Source: Lachnotalea sp. AF33-28 (lineage in GTDB: Bacteria > Bacillota > Clostridia > Lachnospirales > Lachnospiraceae). Taken from it: a stretch of DNA of 64,000 nt. Shown one piece after another: positions 1-9,133 of this stretch. Both the position numbers and the translations under genes were made by a program. The stretch's first letter is position 1. The number at the start of each line of letters is the position of its first letter. Where the stretch lies: the NCBI RefSeq assembly GCF_003477885.1, contig NZ_QUEE01000003.1, positions 186,001 to 250,000 of the forward strand, written 5' to 3'. A model generated the notes under the pieces. It saw only the letters and a program-made list of their open reading frames with translations, did not search any database and was not told the DNA's origin.

Positions 1-289
1 TATTAAAGCCAAATAAATGCTCAATAAATACTGTAGGAAGTTGCAATGCCACTCCATAATACCTGTCCCTCCACTCGAGGAATGGAGGGAAATCTGCAAA
101 ATTCACAGAGCGTGTAGCAATAGATGATACACTCGGAAATATATATTTATAGGTTACAAGGCTACTTCGTCTCTCATATATTTCATCAACAGAGATCCCA
201 TAATCTTTCCATACCAAACACCCATAAATAAAAAATGCCCCAAAAAATAGTATAGTAAAAGCTTTCTTTTTATCGATCCTCTTTAACAT
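1..289 (-). CDS. GT-C membrane glycosyltransferase, N-terminal part (cut by window edge)
   Basis: The reading frame opens with ATG at 289 and runs off the left edge, giving about 96 residues. It begins with a short basic stretch, one membrane segment (about residues 9-24) and then the motif DYGISVDE, followed by a loop with RDRYYGVALQLP and EHLFGF. The same order of motifs is found at the N-termini of the proteins at 30033-32393, 32428-34818 and 59320-61629, so this is a fourth member of that family. In GT39/ArnT-type enzymes acidic residues in the first extracytoplasmic loop bind metal and the lipid-linked donor; the DE here could play that part (inference). It starts 11 bases after the stop of the 301-2352 gene and is probably co-transcribed with it. 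Whether it carries the discoidin-like tail cannot be seen. Confidence 0.8.
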   Translation of the reverse strand, partial: MLKRIDKKKAFTILFFGAFFIYGCLVWKDYGISVDEIYERRSSLVTYKYIFPSVSSIATRSVNFADFPPFLEWRDRYYGVALQLPTVFIEHLFGFN

Positions 290-300
290 CGCCGCGTACC

Positions 301-2352
301 TCAGTTTCTCCAGAATTGAAGTAAGTTTAAAACCTTTTGATGAAGCATATAGCCTTCATGAATATTTGAGTCATTAAATATAAAAAGTACATTATATAAA
401 AGGCTTATCAAACATACACTTGCAGTAAAGCCATATACTATATTACTTTGCCGGTCATATGCTTTTTCAAGCAGAGTTAAAATTACAAGCACAGCTGCCA
501 GAAAGAAAAACAATGCAAAATCTGCATAGTATCTTGTAAGTATTCCCGCCAGTTGGCAATCTGCGATGGAAATAACTAAACCTGAAATGATCGATATAAT
601 TGTAATGCCATATAACTTCTTAGACTTTAGTTCTTGATTAACAATAAAAAATAGCGGACCACTAAAAAGTAACACATTATTCGCAAACAATCCACCATAC
701 ATATCCTCTGATATGGTTCGTCCCATATATTCTGTTGTTAAGACAGATTTCGTTATAAAAGGAAATTGGGCAACAATGTTAGGAGGCTGTAACAGATATG
801 TAAACAGCCCAAACCCTGTGCGTCCAAAAACGAACCCCCTTTTAGTCATATCATTAGTGGTCAAATTATAGTTCGCTCCAAAATCAACAATCGATCCGAA
901 TCTAATATAATTATAATACATAATTCCCGCTGCCACCAATATAATTGGTGCCGCAAAACATGCTATATTGATAAAATATTTCCCAGTAATTTCTTTTCTA
1001 ATTGGCCTTACAATGAAGTAGCTTGTAAAAAGCGGAAACGCAAGCAGTCCTATCATAAGAATTTGGGGTCGGCATCCAGCAATACAGGCGATGCATAGTG
1101 ACCCCAACATGAGTCTCCAGGAAATTAATTCTCCAGTTTGTTTAATAGATGAAAACCAGAAATAAAGTCCCCATACTGCAAAAGTTACCGCAAACAATAT
1201 AGGTTCAGAATAAAAATCAGCATGCAAGAGCAGATACAAAACCCCTATTCCATTTGTAACTGTCGTAGATATAAGTAAATATAATATAAAGGGTATCTTT
1301 TTAAAACGCTTATTGATCACTTCCCGAATTAATATAAATATACCTGTCACGAGCAATGCACTGCAGAAATAAAAATCCACTCGTGCTGGTAAGCTATTTC
1401 CTGTTAGCAAATAATAGGGCAAATGGAACAATAATACTGGCACTATACCAAAATAAACATAATATCTTCCATTATAGAATGCATAATCCCAGTAAAAAGA
1501 GGCATTTGATGCCCAACGTAAATCCCTATCATATGGATTATCTAATGCAAGTAATTCCTGTGAGGGCTGTAGATCCAGATAGGCTTGTCCCTTAGCCAAT
1601 GATTTTGCCAGTAATTCATACGGTGAAGGCTCTGGTGTAGTATTATCCAACTGTGTAACTAAAAAAGAAAACATTCCAACTAATATAAATATCACTATAA
1701 ATGTTACTATTTTTTGCTTACCACTTTTATTATCATACATACATTTATAAAATCCATTTTTAGGGATTAATATATATACTACGCAAATTAGAAAACAGCA
1801 TATTAAGACACGCATTACTGAAAAAACAAATGGAACAGATGCGTTTAATGATATATCATGAATTATTATATTAGCCCCAGCGAAACTCGGATCAATAACT
1901 ATTTTAACCTGGCAGATTTTACCTGCACCATTTAGATTCATATATTGGCTTTGCTTTATCTCATGCGTAACAACTCTTTCAGGAAGAGCATAATAAAATT
2001 TATTACCTTCATCAGCTATAAACAAGCTCACGCCTGCTCCGTTATTATATTTACCATTACGCTTTTCGGGTTGAATATCGATGTGAACATTTTCAATCTT
2101 CTGATATGGAAAAGATATTTCTATATATGCCTCTTCATTAAGGACGGCAAATGTATTTTCTTTTATTTGTTCCATACCAGTTACGTTCATTTCGATATCT
2201 TTTACATCATCTAAATTCAGTGAGCAATAATGAGAAATATTAAATACTGTTACCTCTAATAAAACGCTTATAGCTATACTAAATAATAATATTTTCAAGT
2301 AACGTTTTAAATAAATATTTAATTTCCAACTCTGATTTAAAATATTATTCAT
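301..2352 (-). CDS. Large multispanning membrane protein, probable GT-C glycosyltransferase
   Basis: This 683-residue protein has one N-terminal membrane segment (about 19-40), a polar beta-rich stretch outside the membrane (about 45-170), a second segment near 175-195 and then roughly ten more hydrophobic segments to the C-terminus. A loop with DNPYDRDLRWA and the segment YYVYFGIVPVLLFHLPYY resemble membrane glycosyltransferase-like proteins found in clostridial polysaccharide loci. I do not recognise a precise family. It is first in a minus-strand unit with the partial GT-C gene 11 bases downstream. The ATG start is preceded by AGAGGC, and an extended -10 promoter lies about 55 bases upstream. 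Likely role: moving a sugar from a lipid carrier onto a glycan on the outer face of the membrane (inference). Confidence 0.65.
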   Translation of the reverse strand: MNNILNQSWKLNIYLKRYLKILLFSIAISVLLEVTVFNISHYCSLNLDDVKDIEMNVTGMEQIKENTFAVLNEEAYIEISFPYQKIENVHIDIQPEKRNGKYNNGAGVSLFIADEGNKFYYALPERVVTHEIKQSQYMNLNGAGKICQVKIVIDPSFAGANIIIHDISLNASVPFVFSVMRVLICCFLICVVYILIPKNGFYKCMYDNKSGKQKIVTFIVIFILVGMFSFLVTQLDNTTPEPSPYELLAKSLAKGQAYLDLQPSQELLALDNPYDRDLRWASNASFYWDYAFYNGRYYVYFGIVPVLLFHLPYYLLTGNSLPARVDFYFCSALLVTGIFILIREVINKRFKKIPFILYLLISTTVTNGIGVLYLLLHADFYSEPILFAVTFAVWGLYFWFSSIKQTGELISWRLMLGSLCIACIAGCRPQILMIGLLAFPLFTSYFIVRPIRKEITGKYFINIACFAAPIILVAAGIMYYNYIRFGSIVDFGANYNLTTNDMTKRGFVFGRTGFGLFTYLLQPPNIVAQFPFITKSVLTTEYMGRTISEDMYGGLFANNVLLFSGPLFFIVNQELKSKKLYGITIISIISGLVISIADCQLAGILTRYYADFALFFFLAAVLVILTLLEKAYDRQSNIVYGFTASVCLISLLYNVLFIFNDSNIHEGYMLHQKVLNLLQFWRN

Positions 2353-2407
2353 GATTGCCTCTATTTTTATCTAATTTTGATGTCTAAATTTAATACCTCT
2401 CTGATAA

Positions 2408-2416
2408 ATTATACCA
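2408..2416 (-). promoter_or_regulatory. Extended -10 promoter for the 301-2352 unit
   Basis: Read on the minus strand, this site is TGGTATAAT, an extended -10 element of sigma-A type. The hexamer 17 bases upstream (TGGTAA) is a poor -35, which fits an extended -10 promoter. It would give a leader of about 50 bases before the ATG at 2352. Confidence 0.45.
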
Positions 2417-2491
2417 TAAATTTAATAGTTTACCAGAGGAAACACAAAATTGAGCGATTGATGGGCTGTTCTTGGCTTCACACAATTTAGA

Positions 2492-2520
2492 TTGTTTTTT
2501 ATAATAATATATACTATACT
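2492..2520 (+). promoter_or_regulatory. Candidate promoter for the GT14-like gene
   Basis: TTGTTT at 2492-2497 and TATACT at 2515-2520 are separated by 17 bases, in the right place to drive the plus-strand gene starting at 2579. The region is AT-rich, so chance matches are possible. Confidence 0.4.
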
Positions 2521-2578
2521 ATAAGTGTTTCCCATTTATGATACTAGCAAAATACTTTATTTATCAAATTGAAAAACC

Positions 2579-3493
2579 ATGAATAATCATACACTGAATG
2601 ACATACGAATCGCACATCTCATTTTAGCACATAAAGATCCTGAATTCATACACTATTTGGCTGAACGTTTATCAGCTTTTTCTGATGTATATATTCATAT
2701 TGATAAACGTAAGGATGAATCTGAATTCAAAAAACGCTTGAAAAATAATAGGCATTGTTTTTTTACTAAAAAACGTTTTAGATGTGACTGGGGAGGCTCT
2801 GGAGCAATTAATGCTGAAATTGAGTTAATAAAAAATGCACAATCTAATACTGCCTACGATCGTTTAATTTTTTTACAGGGTGCTGATTATCCGATTAAAT
2901 CTGATCACTTCATTATTAATTATTTCAAAAATAATCGCGACATAGAGTTCATTAGAGGCTGTTGCTGCACGAACTCCTCTAATTCTTATTTTTATGGCAA
3001 ATGCAGGTATTATATGTATTATAATAACCCTAATTTTATAAAGCGAGCTATCAATTCATTTACTTTTAAATCGAAAATAACGTTACGGAAAGGATACATT
3101 AATGATTTAGGAAAACGCTATAATATATACTGGGGAAGTGCTCAATGGGCTTTAACAGGAAAGTGTGCAAATTATATAATAGATTTTTTTGATAAGCATA
3201 AAAAATTTAATAAATGGTTTAAACATGCCTTTCCGGCAGATGAACTTTATTTTACTACTGTTGTAATGAATTCTCCATTTAGAAATTATACATCACATTC
3301 AGGTCCTGAAAAAGAAAAAGAAGGATTGGTTAATTGGATGAATTTGGATTATTTTGTTTACCTTCCAGGAAAAATTAAAATTTTTACGATGGAAGATTAC
3401 GAATTACTAAAGAGCAGACCCGAATTATATGCCAGAAAAATGGATGTGCAAAACTCAATGGGCTTAATTAAGCAGTTAGATTTATTAGAATAA
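2579..3493 (+). CDS. GT14-like (core-2/I-branching) glycosyltransferase
   Basis: This 304-residue soluble protein begins with AHLILAHKDPEFIHYLAERL, followed by VYIHIDKR, the CDWGGSGAINAEIELI stretch, FLQGADYPIKS and, near the C-terminus, FPADELYF. This order matches bacterial members of the core-2/I-branching (GT14) family, which add N-acetylglucosamine or xylose to a sugar acceptor. It is the only glycosylation gene on the plus strand, divergent from the 301-2352 unit and convergent with everything to its right. I see no good ribosome site before the ATG. The gene is strongly AT-rich. It may modify the glycan made by the neighbouring minus-strand genes, but its acceptor and donor cannot be read from sequence. 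Confidence 0.75.
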   Translation: MNNHTLNDIRIAHLILAHKDPEFIHYLAERLSAFSDVYIHIDKRKDESEFKKRLKNNRHCFFTKKRFRCDWGGSGAINAEIELIKNAQSNTAYDRLIFLQGADYPIKSDHFIINYFKNNRDIEFIRGCCCTNSSNSYFYGKCRYYMYYNNPNFIKRAINSFTFKSKITLRKGYINDLGKRYNIYWGSAQWALTGKCANYIIDFFDKHKKFNKWFKHAFPADELYFTTVVMNSPFRNYTSHSGPEKEKEGLVNWMNLDYFVYLPGKIKIFTMEDYELLKSRPELYARKMDVQNSMGLIKQLDLLE

Positions 3494-3920
3494 CATTAAT
3501 AGGGATATCTTATGATGTTAGGGTCAAAAGTTATCGCGGATACCACATCAGCCTAATAATACCTTGAAAGTTTCGCACAACTAGTTTTTAGAACCAAAAC
3601 TATCGCTACTAATGGACGTTATTCCACTAGTGTATCATAAACACCACACCATACTCCAGTTGATACTTCCCAAAGGCACCAGCTTTGAATTCCTTACCCA
3701 ATCGGATATAAATACGATTGCGAACCATATCAATTCAACCCCAAGGGAAAGCCTTGGTGAAGAAACATTAAAAGCGGATCCGCTTTAACTACTAATCAAC
3801 TATCTCAAAAATCTGTTGTCGGACTGGAAGTAAACTTTTCACATTTTTTTAATATGATCGGTAGAATTCAGGCCCTGCACACTGATTCGCAGTAGTCCGT
3901 TTGCCATGTCCCAAAACAAA
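3494..3920. other. Gene-free stretch between GT14 gene and IS66 remnant
   Basis: I see no gene in these 427 bases. There is a short stem-loop (CCAAGG at 3741-3746 pairing with CCTTGG at 3752-3757) and 14 bases later a perfect 16-base palindrome (3771-3786, AAAGCGGATCCGCTTT). Neither is followed by a T-run, so they are not convincing terminators. All frames are broken by stops; it may be old mobile-element debris, but I could not name a family. Confidence 0.4.
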
Positions 3921-4053
3921 GTAAGCGTCAAATGTTAGGGTGGCTGGCGCTCCGCCACCAAATACCTCATAATGGTAGATAGCTAGATGCAAGCACTTCG
4001 CTCTGGAATACGATACATCTCATTGATAGGTGCGAGCATTTCACTACACATTT

Positions 4054-4485
4054 ATGGAGATATTGAAAATATCCAGTTACAATGCCATAGTCCCGGCTGA
4101 TCAGCAGTTCCAACTAATTATGGAATGCAGGAACAGTGGACTCTCCGATTATCAGTGGTGCAAGGAGCACGGGATCCATCCGGGAACCTTCTATAACTGG
4201 GTCAGCAGACTTAGGAAGAAGGCCTGCTGCGAAATCCCTGAGTCAATTTCCAAAGCGGAGCCTTCACCGGATCAGGACGTGGTTCGCTTAAATTTAAATT
4301 CAAAAGCAGAGAATCCGCAGGCGATGCTCCTATGCCAACCAGCGTCTGCGAATCCAACCTGTATTGCAGATATTTTTGCCAAGATAGAAATTTATCTGGG
4401 CAATGTGACAATCCGTATCGCCAATGGAACCGGGCCGGCTATACTTGAACGGGTTCTGTTCCTTGTGAAAGGCACTGTGTGTTAG
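4054..4485 (+). CDS. tnpA: IS66 TnpA-like accessory protein
   Basis: The frame is open from a GTG at 4030, but the ATG at 4054 gives the usual start (MEILKISSYN) and about 143 residues. The helix-turn-helix region SDYQWCKEHGIHPGTFYNW is typical of the IS66 Orf1 (TnpA) protein, needed with TnpB and TnpC for transposition. The frame is intact, and its stop overlaps the GTG start of the tnpB remnant by 7 bases, as in complete IS66 elements. Because tnpB and tnpC are broken here, the protein cannot support transposition alone. Confidence 0.8.
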   Translation: MEILKISSYNAIVPADQQFQLIMECRNSGLSDYQWCKEHGIHPGTFYNWVSRLRKKACCEIPESISKAEPSPDQDVVRLNLNSKAENPQAMLLCQPASANPTCIADIFAKIEIYLGNVTIRIANGTGPAILERVLFLVKGTVC

Positions 4486-4695
4486 GCGATATCTCCGTGG
4501 CGGACAACATCTATCAAGGTCCTGCTGCGTGAACCGGATGGATATGTGCTCCTTTACAAGAGACTGAATGTTGCACAGGGACGATATCGTTGGCCACGGA
4601 AACGTTCAGAAGCTCAGGCAATTACCTGGCGGCAGCTGGACTGGCTGCTAAACGGACTGGATGTTGAACAGCCAAAGGCGATCCAGACCAGTTGA
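4479..4695 (+). pseudogene. tnpB: IS66 tnpB remnant with internal deletion
   Basis: A GTG at 4479 starts the usual N-terminus (V/M-LGDISVADNIYQG), but the frame hits a stop near 4532. A second frame then resumes with REPDGYVLLYKRL and runs to TGA at 4695, ending DVEQPKAIQTS, the normal tail of IS66 TnpB. A normal TnpB is about 115-120 residues; roughly 40-45 central residues are missing and the two parts are out of frame. Confidence 0.8.
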
Positions 4696-4984
4696 AAATT
4701 ATCGTGAAATCGACGAAATTTTCCAGTGACATTTCTGATGAAAACGTGGATAACTCTTTCTCTTTTCATCCAGGACGGGATAACTCCTGCGTGATTTCCA
4801 TTTCATCGCTTTTCATCTTATTCTGAAACTGCCATAACAGAAAACGTCTCAGTTTATCCATCTTATGGCTGCTCTCCGCGTCGGTTATCCACCGTCATTA
4901 TGACGAACACCTGGCCGTGACGAATTCGCTTTTTTCTTCAATTTCTGGTAAAATACCAGTAACGAAACAGAGGAGCGAAGGACC

Positions 4985-5093
4985 ATGGCATCCAGTGCAA
5001 AGGACATCCAGTTCAAGGAACTGAAGGATACGATCTCACAACTGAATACAACCATCCGTACCCAGAATGATCTGATCCTATCCCTGCAGAAGA
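4985..5093 (+). pseudogene. tnpC: IS66 tnpC (DDE transposase), 5' fragment
   Basis: The ATG at 4985 follows a GAGGAGCGAAGGA ribosome site and starts MASSAKDIQFKELKDTISQL, the coiled-coil N-terminus of IS66 TnpC. After about 36 codons the sequence passes into GTAACCGCTCAATAGCC, the end of a second IS66 copy. The rest of the transposase, including the catalytic domain, is gone. Confidence 0.8.
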
Positions 5094-5806
5094 GTAACCG
5101 CTCAATAGCCGGTACCTTGCTAATCACAAGGTCGCTGTTATTTGCGCCCCTGTGATTCCTGTATTTTGGGTTTCCTGATGTGATCTGGCAGCTTATCTGA
5201 CCATGGAAGCAGATCCTGCAGGAATGATCGGTCTCTGTCATCCGCATGCTTTGGTATCTCTGTCAGAAGATATTCAAAATAGTCATACGGCTTCAGATTG
5301 TTTGCTTTCGCAGTCTCGGCAATGCTGTAAATAATCGCAGAACTGGCTGCTCCATTGATGGTATCAATCATCTGCCAGTTTTTCTTTCCAACGCAGAAGC
5401 CACGGATAGCTCGTTCGCTGGCATTATTATCGATCGGCACATCACCATCCGTAAGGGATACCATGAGATACTTCTCCTGATTTAAGGCATACGTAAATGC
5501 CTCCCGGAGCTTGCCTGTTGATGGAACTTCCGCATCATGCAGTTTGAGGTACAACATTTGGCGTTTACCTTCTTTTCGAGAAAAAACGTATCTGTGCCAT
5601 ATAGAAATAGTCCCCGGAAACTTCTGTATTTTCGTACTTTCTGCGAATTGACATCCGGCCTTATACCACGACTTTCGGATGGTGTTCTTCAAAGGCATCT
5701 TTCTGGTCCAGGGAAAGGCATCACGGTCCAGGCGTTTCATAAGGAATTATCAATGAACTTTATCATCAAATCAACTAAGTCTGGAAAGAACCCATTTGGC
5801 GCTTAC
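5094..5806 (-). mobile_element. IS66-family element, copy 2 (internally deleted, nested in copy 1)
   Basis: On the minus strand the copy opens at 5806 with GTAAGCGCCAAATGGG. Its far end, read on the plus strand from 5094, is GTAACCGCTCAATAGCC. The two are imperfect inverted repeats starting GTAA, as in IS66. Between them only the 3' part of tnpC survives; tnpA, tnpB and most of tnpC have been lost, leaving about 713 bases. Its end lies 28 bases before the stop of the wcbI-like gene at 5834. Its transposition would need a complete IS66 elsewhere in the genome. Confidence 0.65.
5138..5740 (-). pseudogene. tnpC: IS66 tnpC, 3' fragment (C-terminal transposase domain)
   Basis: The reading frame of 200 codons contains IDNNASERAIRGFCVGKKNW and then AIIYSIAETAKANNLKPYDY and FEYLLTEIPKHA, the C-terminal part of the IS66 DDE transposase, with the third catalytic acidic residue expected in NNASERA. 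The first 60-70 codons do not look like transposase and probably arise from the internal deletion joint. It lies in the opposite direction to the 5' fragment at 4985-5093, so the two fragments belong to different IS66 copies. Confidence 0.75.
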
Positions 5807-5833
5807 TTTCAAGTTGCAAATGTCTGTTCTTGA

Positions 5834-6853
5834 CTATCTTAGCTTTCGATTTTTTTCTAATTGCTTTTTTAATTTCAAATATTGGTTATAAACTTTATAC
5901 ATTATAAAATGAAGATAGCTTGATGCTCTCTTTACAAAAGAAAGATCCTCATTTTGCCATTCCATCGACCAGTATTGCTTTATATACCACTTCAAATCCA
6001 TCGGAACCTGTATTACTTTACTTCCAGTTAGACGTATTGTGACCTGTGGAAATATCATATGAAAATGTTCTCTTACCACAGAGCAAATTGGCATTTCATA
6101 AGTGTCAATCCTTAAATCATTAAAAGTGTCCACATGTTCCTGATTAAATCGAACGTTCATATGATTCAAGATTCCTTTTGATATTTGCTTAATCAACGTG
6201 GGTGTTGGATGGTTAGGATCAAAAAACAATTGCTGACTCCGATAGTTTTTTAAAATGTAATCAGCAATCTTTATATTCCACGCCTCTTCTCTTATTTTAA
6301 TTTTTTGAATGAAAGAATTAAACATTGCATCTAAATTTATTAAACCCCAGACTTCATTCGGTCTGATATTTCCAGTATAGAGATCCAATGTTTGCTGCAA
6401 GGTATAACCTCTACTATATGCGAAATCCAGGAGCATATCGCGAAAAAACACAGTCCCTCCCCCCCATACAAATTCCTTTTCTTCTGTGTACTGTGGAAAA
6501 AAGCACATAGGAAGATGATATAAGTTAGGTACCGATATAACCTGACATCCAGGTTTAAGCTGTTTAATAATGTTTTCAGATGCGTACTCACTGCCATACC
6601 GATTATTAAACTGAATGCTTTGATGGATGAAAATATCACATTTATAGAATACTTCACACTGAAAATATCTTGTACTTTTAATGTCCTGTATTGCTTTTAT
6701 GGGAAAAATCGCATACAGCTTAGTAAACTCTGGAACCGACTGCAGTATATCCCTTATGGCAGTCATGTGACAGTTTCCATAAAGAATACATATTTTCTTT
6801 CCACCATGTTTATCACGAAATTCTTGAAAACGTTCATTTTCTTGTTTTATCAT
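5834..6853 (-). CDS. WcbI-like polysaccharide biosynthesis protein (putative acyltransferase)
   Basis: This 339-residue protein has the WcbI signature: CILYGNCHM near residues 22-30, CDIFIHQSIQ near 72-81, a GGGTVFF stretch near 131 and DPNHPTP at 212-218. WcbI-type proteins of capsule loci bind CoA and are thought to acylate or otherwise decorate capsular sugars; the exact reaction is not settled. There is no signal peptide or membrane segment, so it should act in the cytoplasm. It is the last gene of the leftward module that begins near 19.4 kb, and an IS66 remnant sits directly after its stop. Confidence 0.75.
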   Translation of the reverse strand: MIKQENERFQEFRDKHGGKKICILYGNCHMTAIRDILQSVPEFTKLYAIFPIKAIQDIKSTRYFQCEVFYKCDIFIHQSIQFNNRYGSEYASENIIKQLKPGCQVISVPNLYHLPMCFFPQYTEEKEFVWGGGTVFFRDMLLDFAYSRGYTLQQTLDLYTGNIRPNEVWGLINLDAMFNSFIQKIKIREEAWNIKIADYILKNYRSQQLFFDPNHPTPTLIKQISKGILNHMNVRFNQEHVDTFNDLRIDTYEMPICSVVREHFHMIFPQVTIRLTGSKVIQVPMDLKWYIKQYWSMEWQNEDLSFVKRASSYLHFIMYKVYNQYLKLKKQLEKNRKLR

Positions 6854-6907
6854 ATTTCATAGCCTTTAATTTGAATAACAGATTTCATAGATATCCTTTT
6901 ATTCCTC

Positions 6908-8434
6908 TTATACCAAATAATGGTTTTTTCTTATTAATGCCAATAAATAATTTCGATGTTTCTTCTGAAGCATTGAAATAAGGAATAACATGCTATTAGG
7001 CAATAACACAACAATGCATAATTTCAAGCTTAATCCTAAAATTCCACCCATTACAACCATCTCACAGATTAAATATGTAAAATAAGCTACAATCAATATT
7101 ACAGCACAATAAACACCGCAATAAAAAAAATATTCGGCAGATGACCGTTTAAAATACAATCTGATCGTAATAATTGTAGTGCCAATGATAGAAAAGATAA
7201 ACACTGCAATAATAGAAGCGAAGATTATACCCGCCAAACCAAATTTTAACCCTAAAGATATATTTAATGTCAAATTTATTATTATCTCAAAAATCTCTAA
7301 CCAACGAAATTCCCACCATAAGCCTGCGGCATTTGAATATACCGATCTGATTTGTCCCATTTGAACAATATAAAAATAAATACAAAATAAGAGCATAATT
7401 TCAAACGATGCTATCAGTTCTTTTCCTACCCATAAATCCATAAACGGCTGATACAAACATAACATTGCAATTGTACACCAGCCTCCTATCCAACTCATGT
7501 AATAGTTAAATCTTTTAAAATCCTCATAATTCTTTTCAACTGTTTCAATGGCAACGCTGTTTCCTACACCAGCAGATATGGACTGAACGATCACACCAAG
7601 AAATCCCAAGACAGCCGAAAATACATAATAATAATTTCCATAAATCGTCACAGCAAGCAGACCGCAGCAAGCAGAAAGAACAATACTGTCCAATGAATTA
7701 CGAGTTGTCTTAGAAACTTGGCTAATAGCCAGTCCTTTCATCTGTTTTACAATCTTCTGCTTCTTTTCTTCCCCTATTATGCCTTTACACCTTAATTCCG
7801 GGAATCTATGTTTTGTAATATATGCAACAACTAGATTATTAGCAATTGTAAAAATAACATTCCATATGATATAAGCATAATAATTCTTCCAAATTATCAG
7901 TACTATAATCTGAATAATACACTTTAATGTATCCAGAATCGAACTAACATTGTTGATAATATCCTGCCTTTGCGATGCCGATAAAAGAACATTTTTGTAA
8001 GCAAATGCCAGGTAGCTAAACACCGTATTTACAAGATATATTACAAACAGGAAATACAGATTAATAGTATCCGGATATGAGCCCTTTATTAAATATTTAA
8101 GGAATGGCATAATTATAATTCCGGCCATTAAAATAACAACGCCAACAATCCTGTATATCTTCCGGTAAAATGCCATCAACGCACAGATTGCGTCATTATC
8201 ACCATCCGCCATTGGTTTATAAAGGCTAAAAATAACCGCACTGGAAAATCCCAATTCCGTCATATTTAATACTTGCAGAATAGATGCAAACAGGGTACTC
8301 AATCCGGCATACTCTACGCCAAGCTCTCGAATAATGATCGTCCTAATAATAAATGGTAATGTTAATACTATAATTTTGTTAAGCATTCCGCTCAGCATAT
8401 TTCTTTTAGCATTAAAGGTTCTGTTTTTGGTCAT
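6908..8434 (-). CDS. wzx: Wzx-type polysaccharide flippase (MOP superfamily)
   Basis: This 508-residue, roughly 12-14-segment membrane protein begins with a short basic tail and a segment ending IIRELGVEYAGLSTLF, the usual start of Wzx/RfbX-type flippases (their ELG-x-EYxGL block). Such proteins move undecaprenyl-diphosphate-linked repeat units across the membrane for Wzy polymerisation. It lies between the HAD phosphatase and the WcbI-like gene and is one of three flippases in the window (others at 19605 and 35766). It presumably serves the module containing the ulosonic-acid cassette. Confidence 0.85.
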   Translation of the reverse strand: MTKNRTFNAKRNMLSGMLNKIIVLTLPFIIRTIIIRELGVEYAGLSTLFASILQVLNMTELGFSSAVIFSLYKPMADGDNDAICALMAFYRKIYRIVGVVILMAGIIIMPFLKYLIKGSYPDTINLYFLFVIYLVNTVFSYLAFAYKNVLLSASQRQDIINNVSSILDTLKCIIQIIVLIIWKNYYAYIIWNVIFTIANNLVVAYITKHRFPELRCKGIIGEEKKQKIVKQMKGLAISQVSKTTRNSLDSIVLSACCGLLAVTIYGNYYYVFSAVLGFLGVIVQSISAGVGNSVAIETVEKNYEDFKRFNYYMSWIGGWCTIAMLCLYQPFMDLWVGKELIASFEIMLLFCIYFYIVQMGQIRSVYSNAAGLWWEFRWLEIFEIIINLTLNISLGLKFGLAGIIFASIIAVFIFSIIGTTIITIRLYFKRSSAEYFFYCGVYCAVILIVAYFTYLICEMVVMGGILGLSLKLCIVVLLPNSMLFLISMLQKKHRNYLLALIRKNHYLV

Positions 8435-8473
8435 GTCTCAATTGTTTTCTCCACTTAAGTGAAATTTATCCTA

Positions 8474-8989
8474 TCACAAATTTCCATACCTGTTGCTTGC
8501 TATATATTCAATAAAATCACGTACAGCTCCATTGCCACCAGTAAAAGGTGATATATAGTCAGAAATATTTTTCACACTTCTGACTGCATCAAATGGGCAA
8601 CCTATCAACCCATTTGCTTCTTTTATTGGATTCATACATTCCAAATCCAATATATCATCACCAATATAAGCAACATGTTTTAAGGTGTATATTTTACCAG
8701 TCTTTTGGGAAAAGAAATGTAATATTTCCATCAGTTGCTGATATTTATCCCGCACTCCTTGGAAATAGTATTTAATGTTCAACTCATCACAGCGATTTTT
8801 TAAATATATACTTTTACGTGCAGTAATAATTACGGGCCAGATATCCATTTTAGGTAAAATATCTTTTATGCCACACCCATCTTTTACATCAAATCTCTTA
8901 AATAACTCCCCACTTTCCCCCATATATATTTTCCCATCGGTGAGTGTTCCGTCAACGTCCATAACTAATATTTTTATACTGTATTTCAT
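8474..8989 (-). CDS. KdsC-like HAD phosphatase (ulosonic-acid 8- or 9-phosphate phosphatase)
   Basis: The 171-residue length and motifs match the KdsC branch of the HAD family: MDVDGTLTDG at 10-19 (nucleophile and acid aspartates), ITARKS at 55-60, GDDILDLE at 110-117 and GGNGAVRDFI at 151-160, which corresponds to the KdsC C-terminal GGxGAVRE loop. KdsC removes the phosphate from KDO-8-phosphate, and its relatives do the same for nonulosonic acid 9-phosphates. The gene lies after the aldolase and CMP-transferase genes, which suggests that the acid is first made in phosphorylated form. The exact substrate is unknown. The promoter-like content of the 144 bases upstream is weak. Confidence 0.85.
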   Translation of the reverse strand: MKYSIKILVMDVDGTLTDGKIYMGESGELFKRFDVKDGCGIKDILPKMDIWPVIITARKSIYLKNRCDELNIKYYFQGVRDKYQQLMEILHFFSQKTGKIYTLKHVAYIGDDILDLECMNPIKEANGLIGCPFDAVRSVKNISDYISPFTGGNGAVRDFIEYIASNRYGNL

Positions 8990-9133
8990 CGCTTAACTAC
9001 TCCTTAAAACACATACGTAATTCTAATGTATATGTTTTTTCACTAAATCAATATAATTTAATCAATAACATAGTTTAATATGCCTTCTTATAATATTGCA
9101 ATGCAGTAACAAAGTTTTTTTATATTTTCAATT

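Larger units (their letters stand above)
3921..5093 (+). mobile_element. IS66-family element, copy 1 (3'-truncated remnant)
   Basis: The left end begins with GTAAGCGTCAAATG, which matches the inverted end at 5806 (GTAAGCGCCAAATG on the minus strand) in all but one base. Inside, in the usual IS66 order, are tnpA (intact), tnpB (internally deleted) and the first codons of tnpC. The element stops at 5093, where a second IS66 copy in the opposite orientation begins. The missing part of tnpC is not found beyond 5806, so insertion was accompanied or followed by deletion. No 8-base target duplication was visible outside the composite (AAAACAAA on the left, TTTCAAGT on the right). Confidence 0.75.

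Noticed and set aside
3741..3786. Stem-loop and palindrome as a terminator for the GT14-like gene
   Set aside because: There is no T-run after either, and they lie about 250 bases past the stop codon.
4885..5247. Minus-strand open frame across the joint of the two IS66 copies
   Set aside because: The translation matches nothing and crosses the joint; the transposase fragments explain the region in other frames.
3913..5814. Eight-base target duplication around the IS66 composite
   Set aside because: The flanks (AAAACAAA and TTTCAAGT) do not match, so no duplication is reported.
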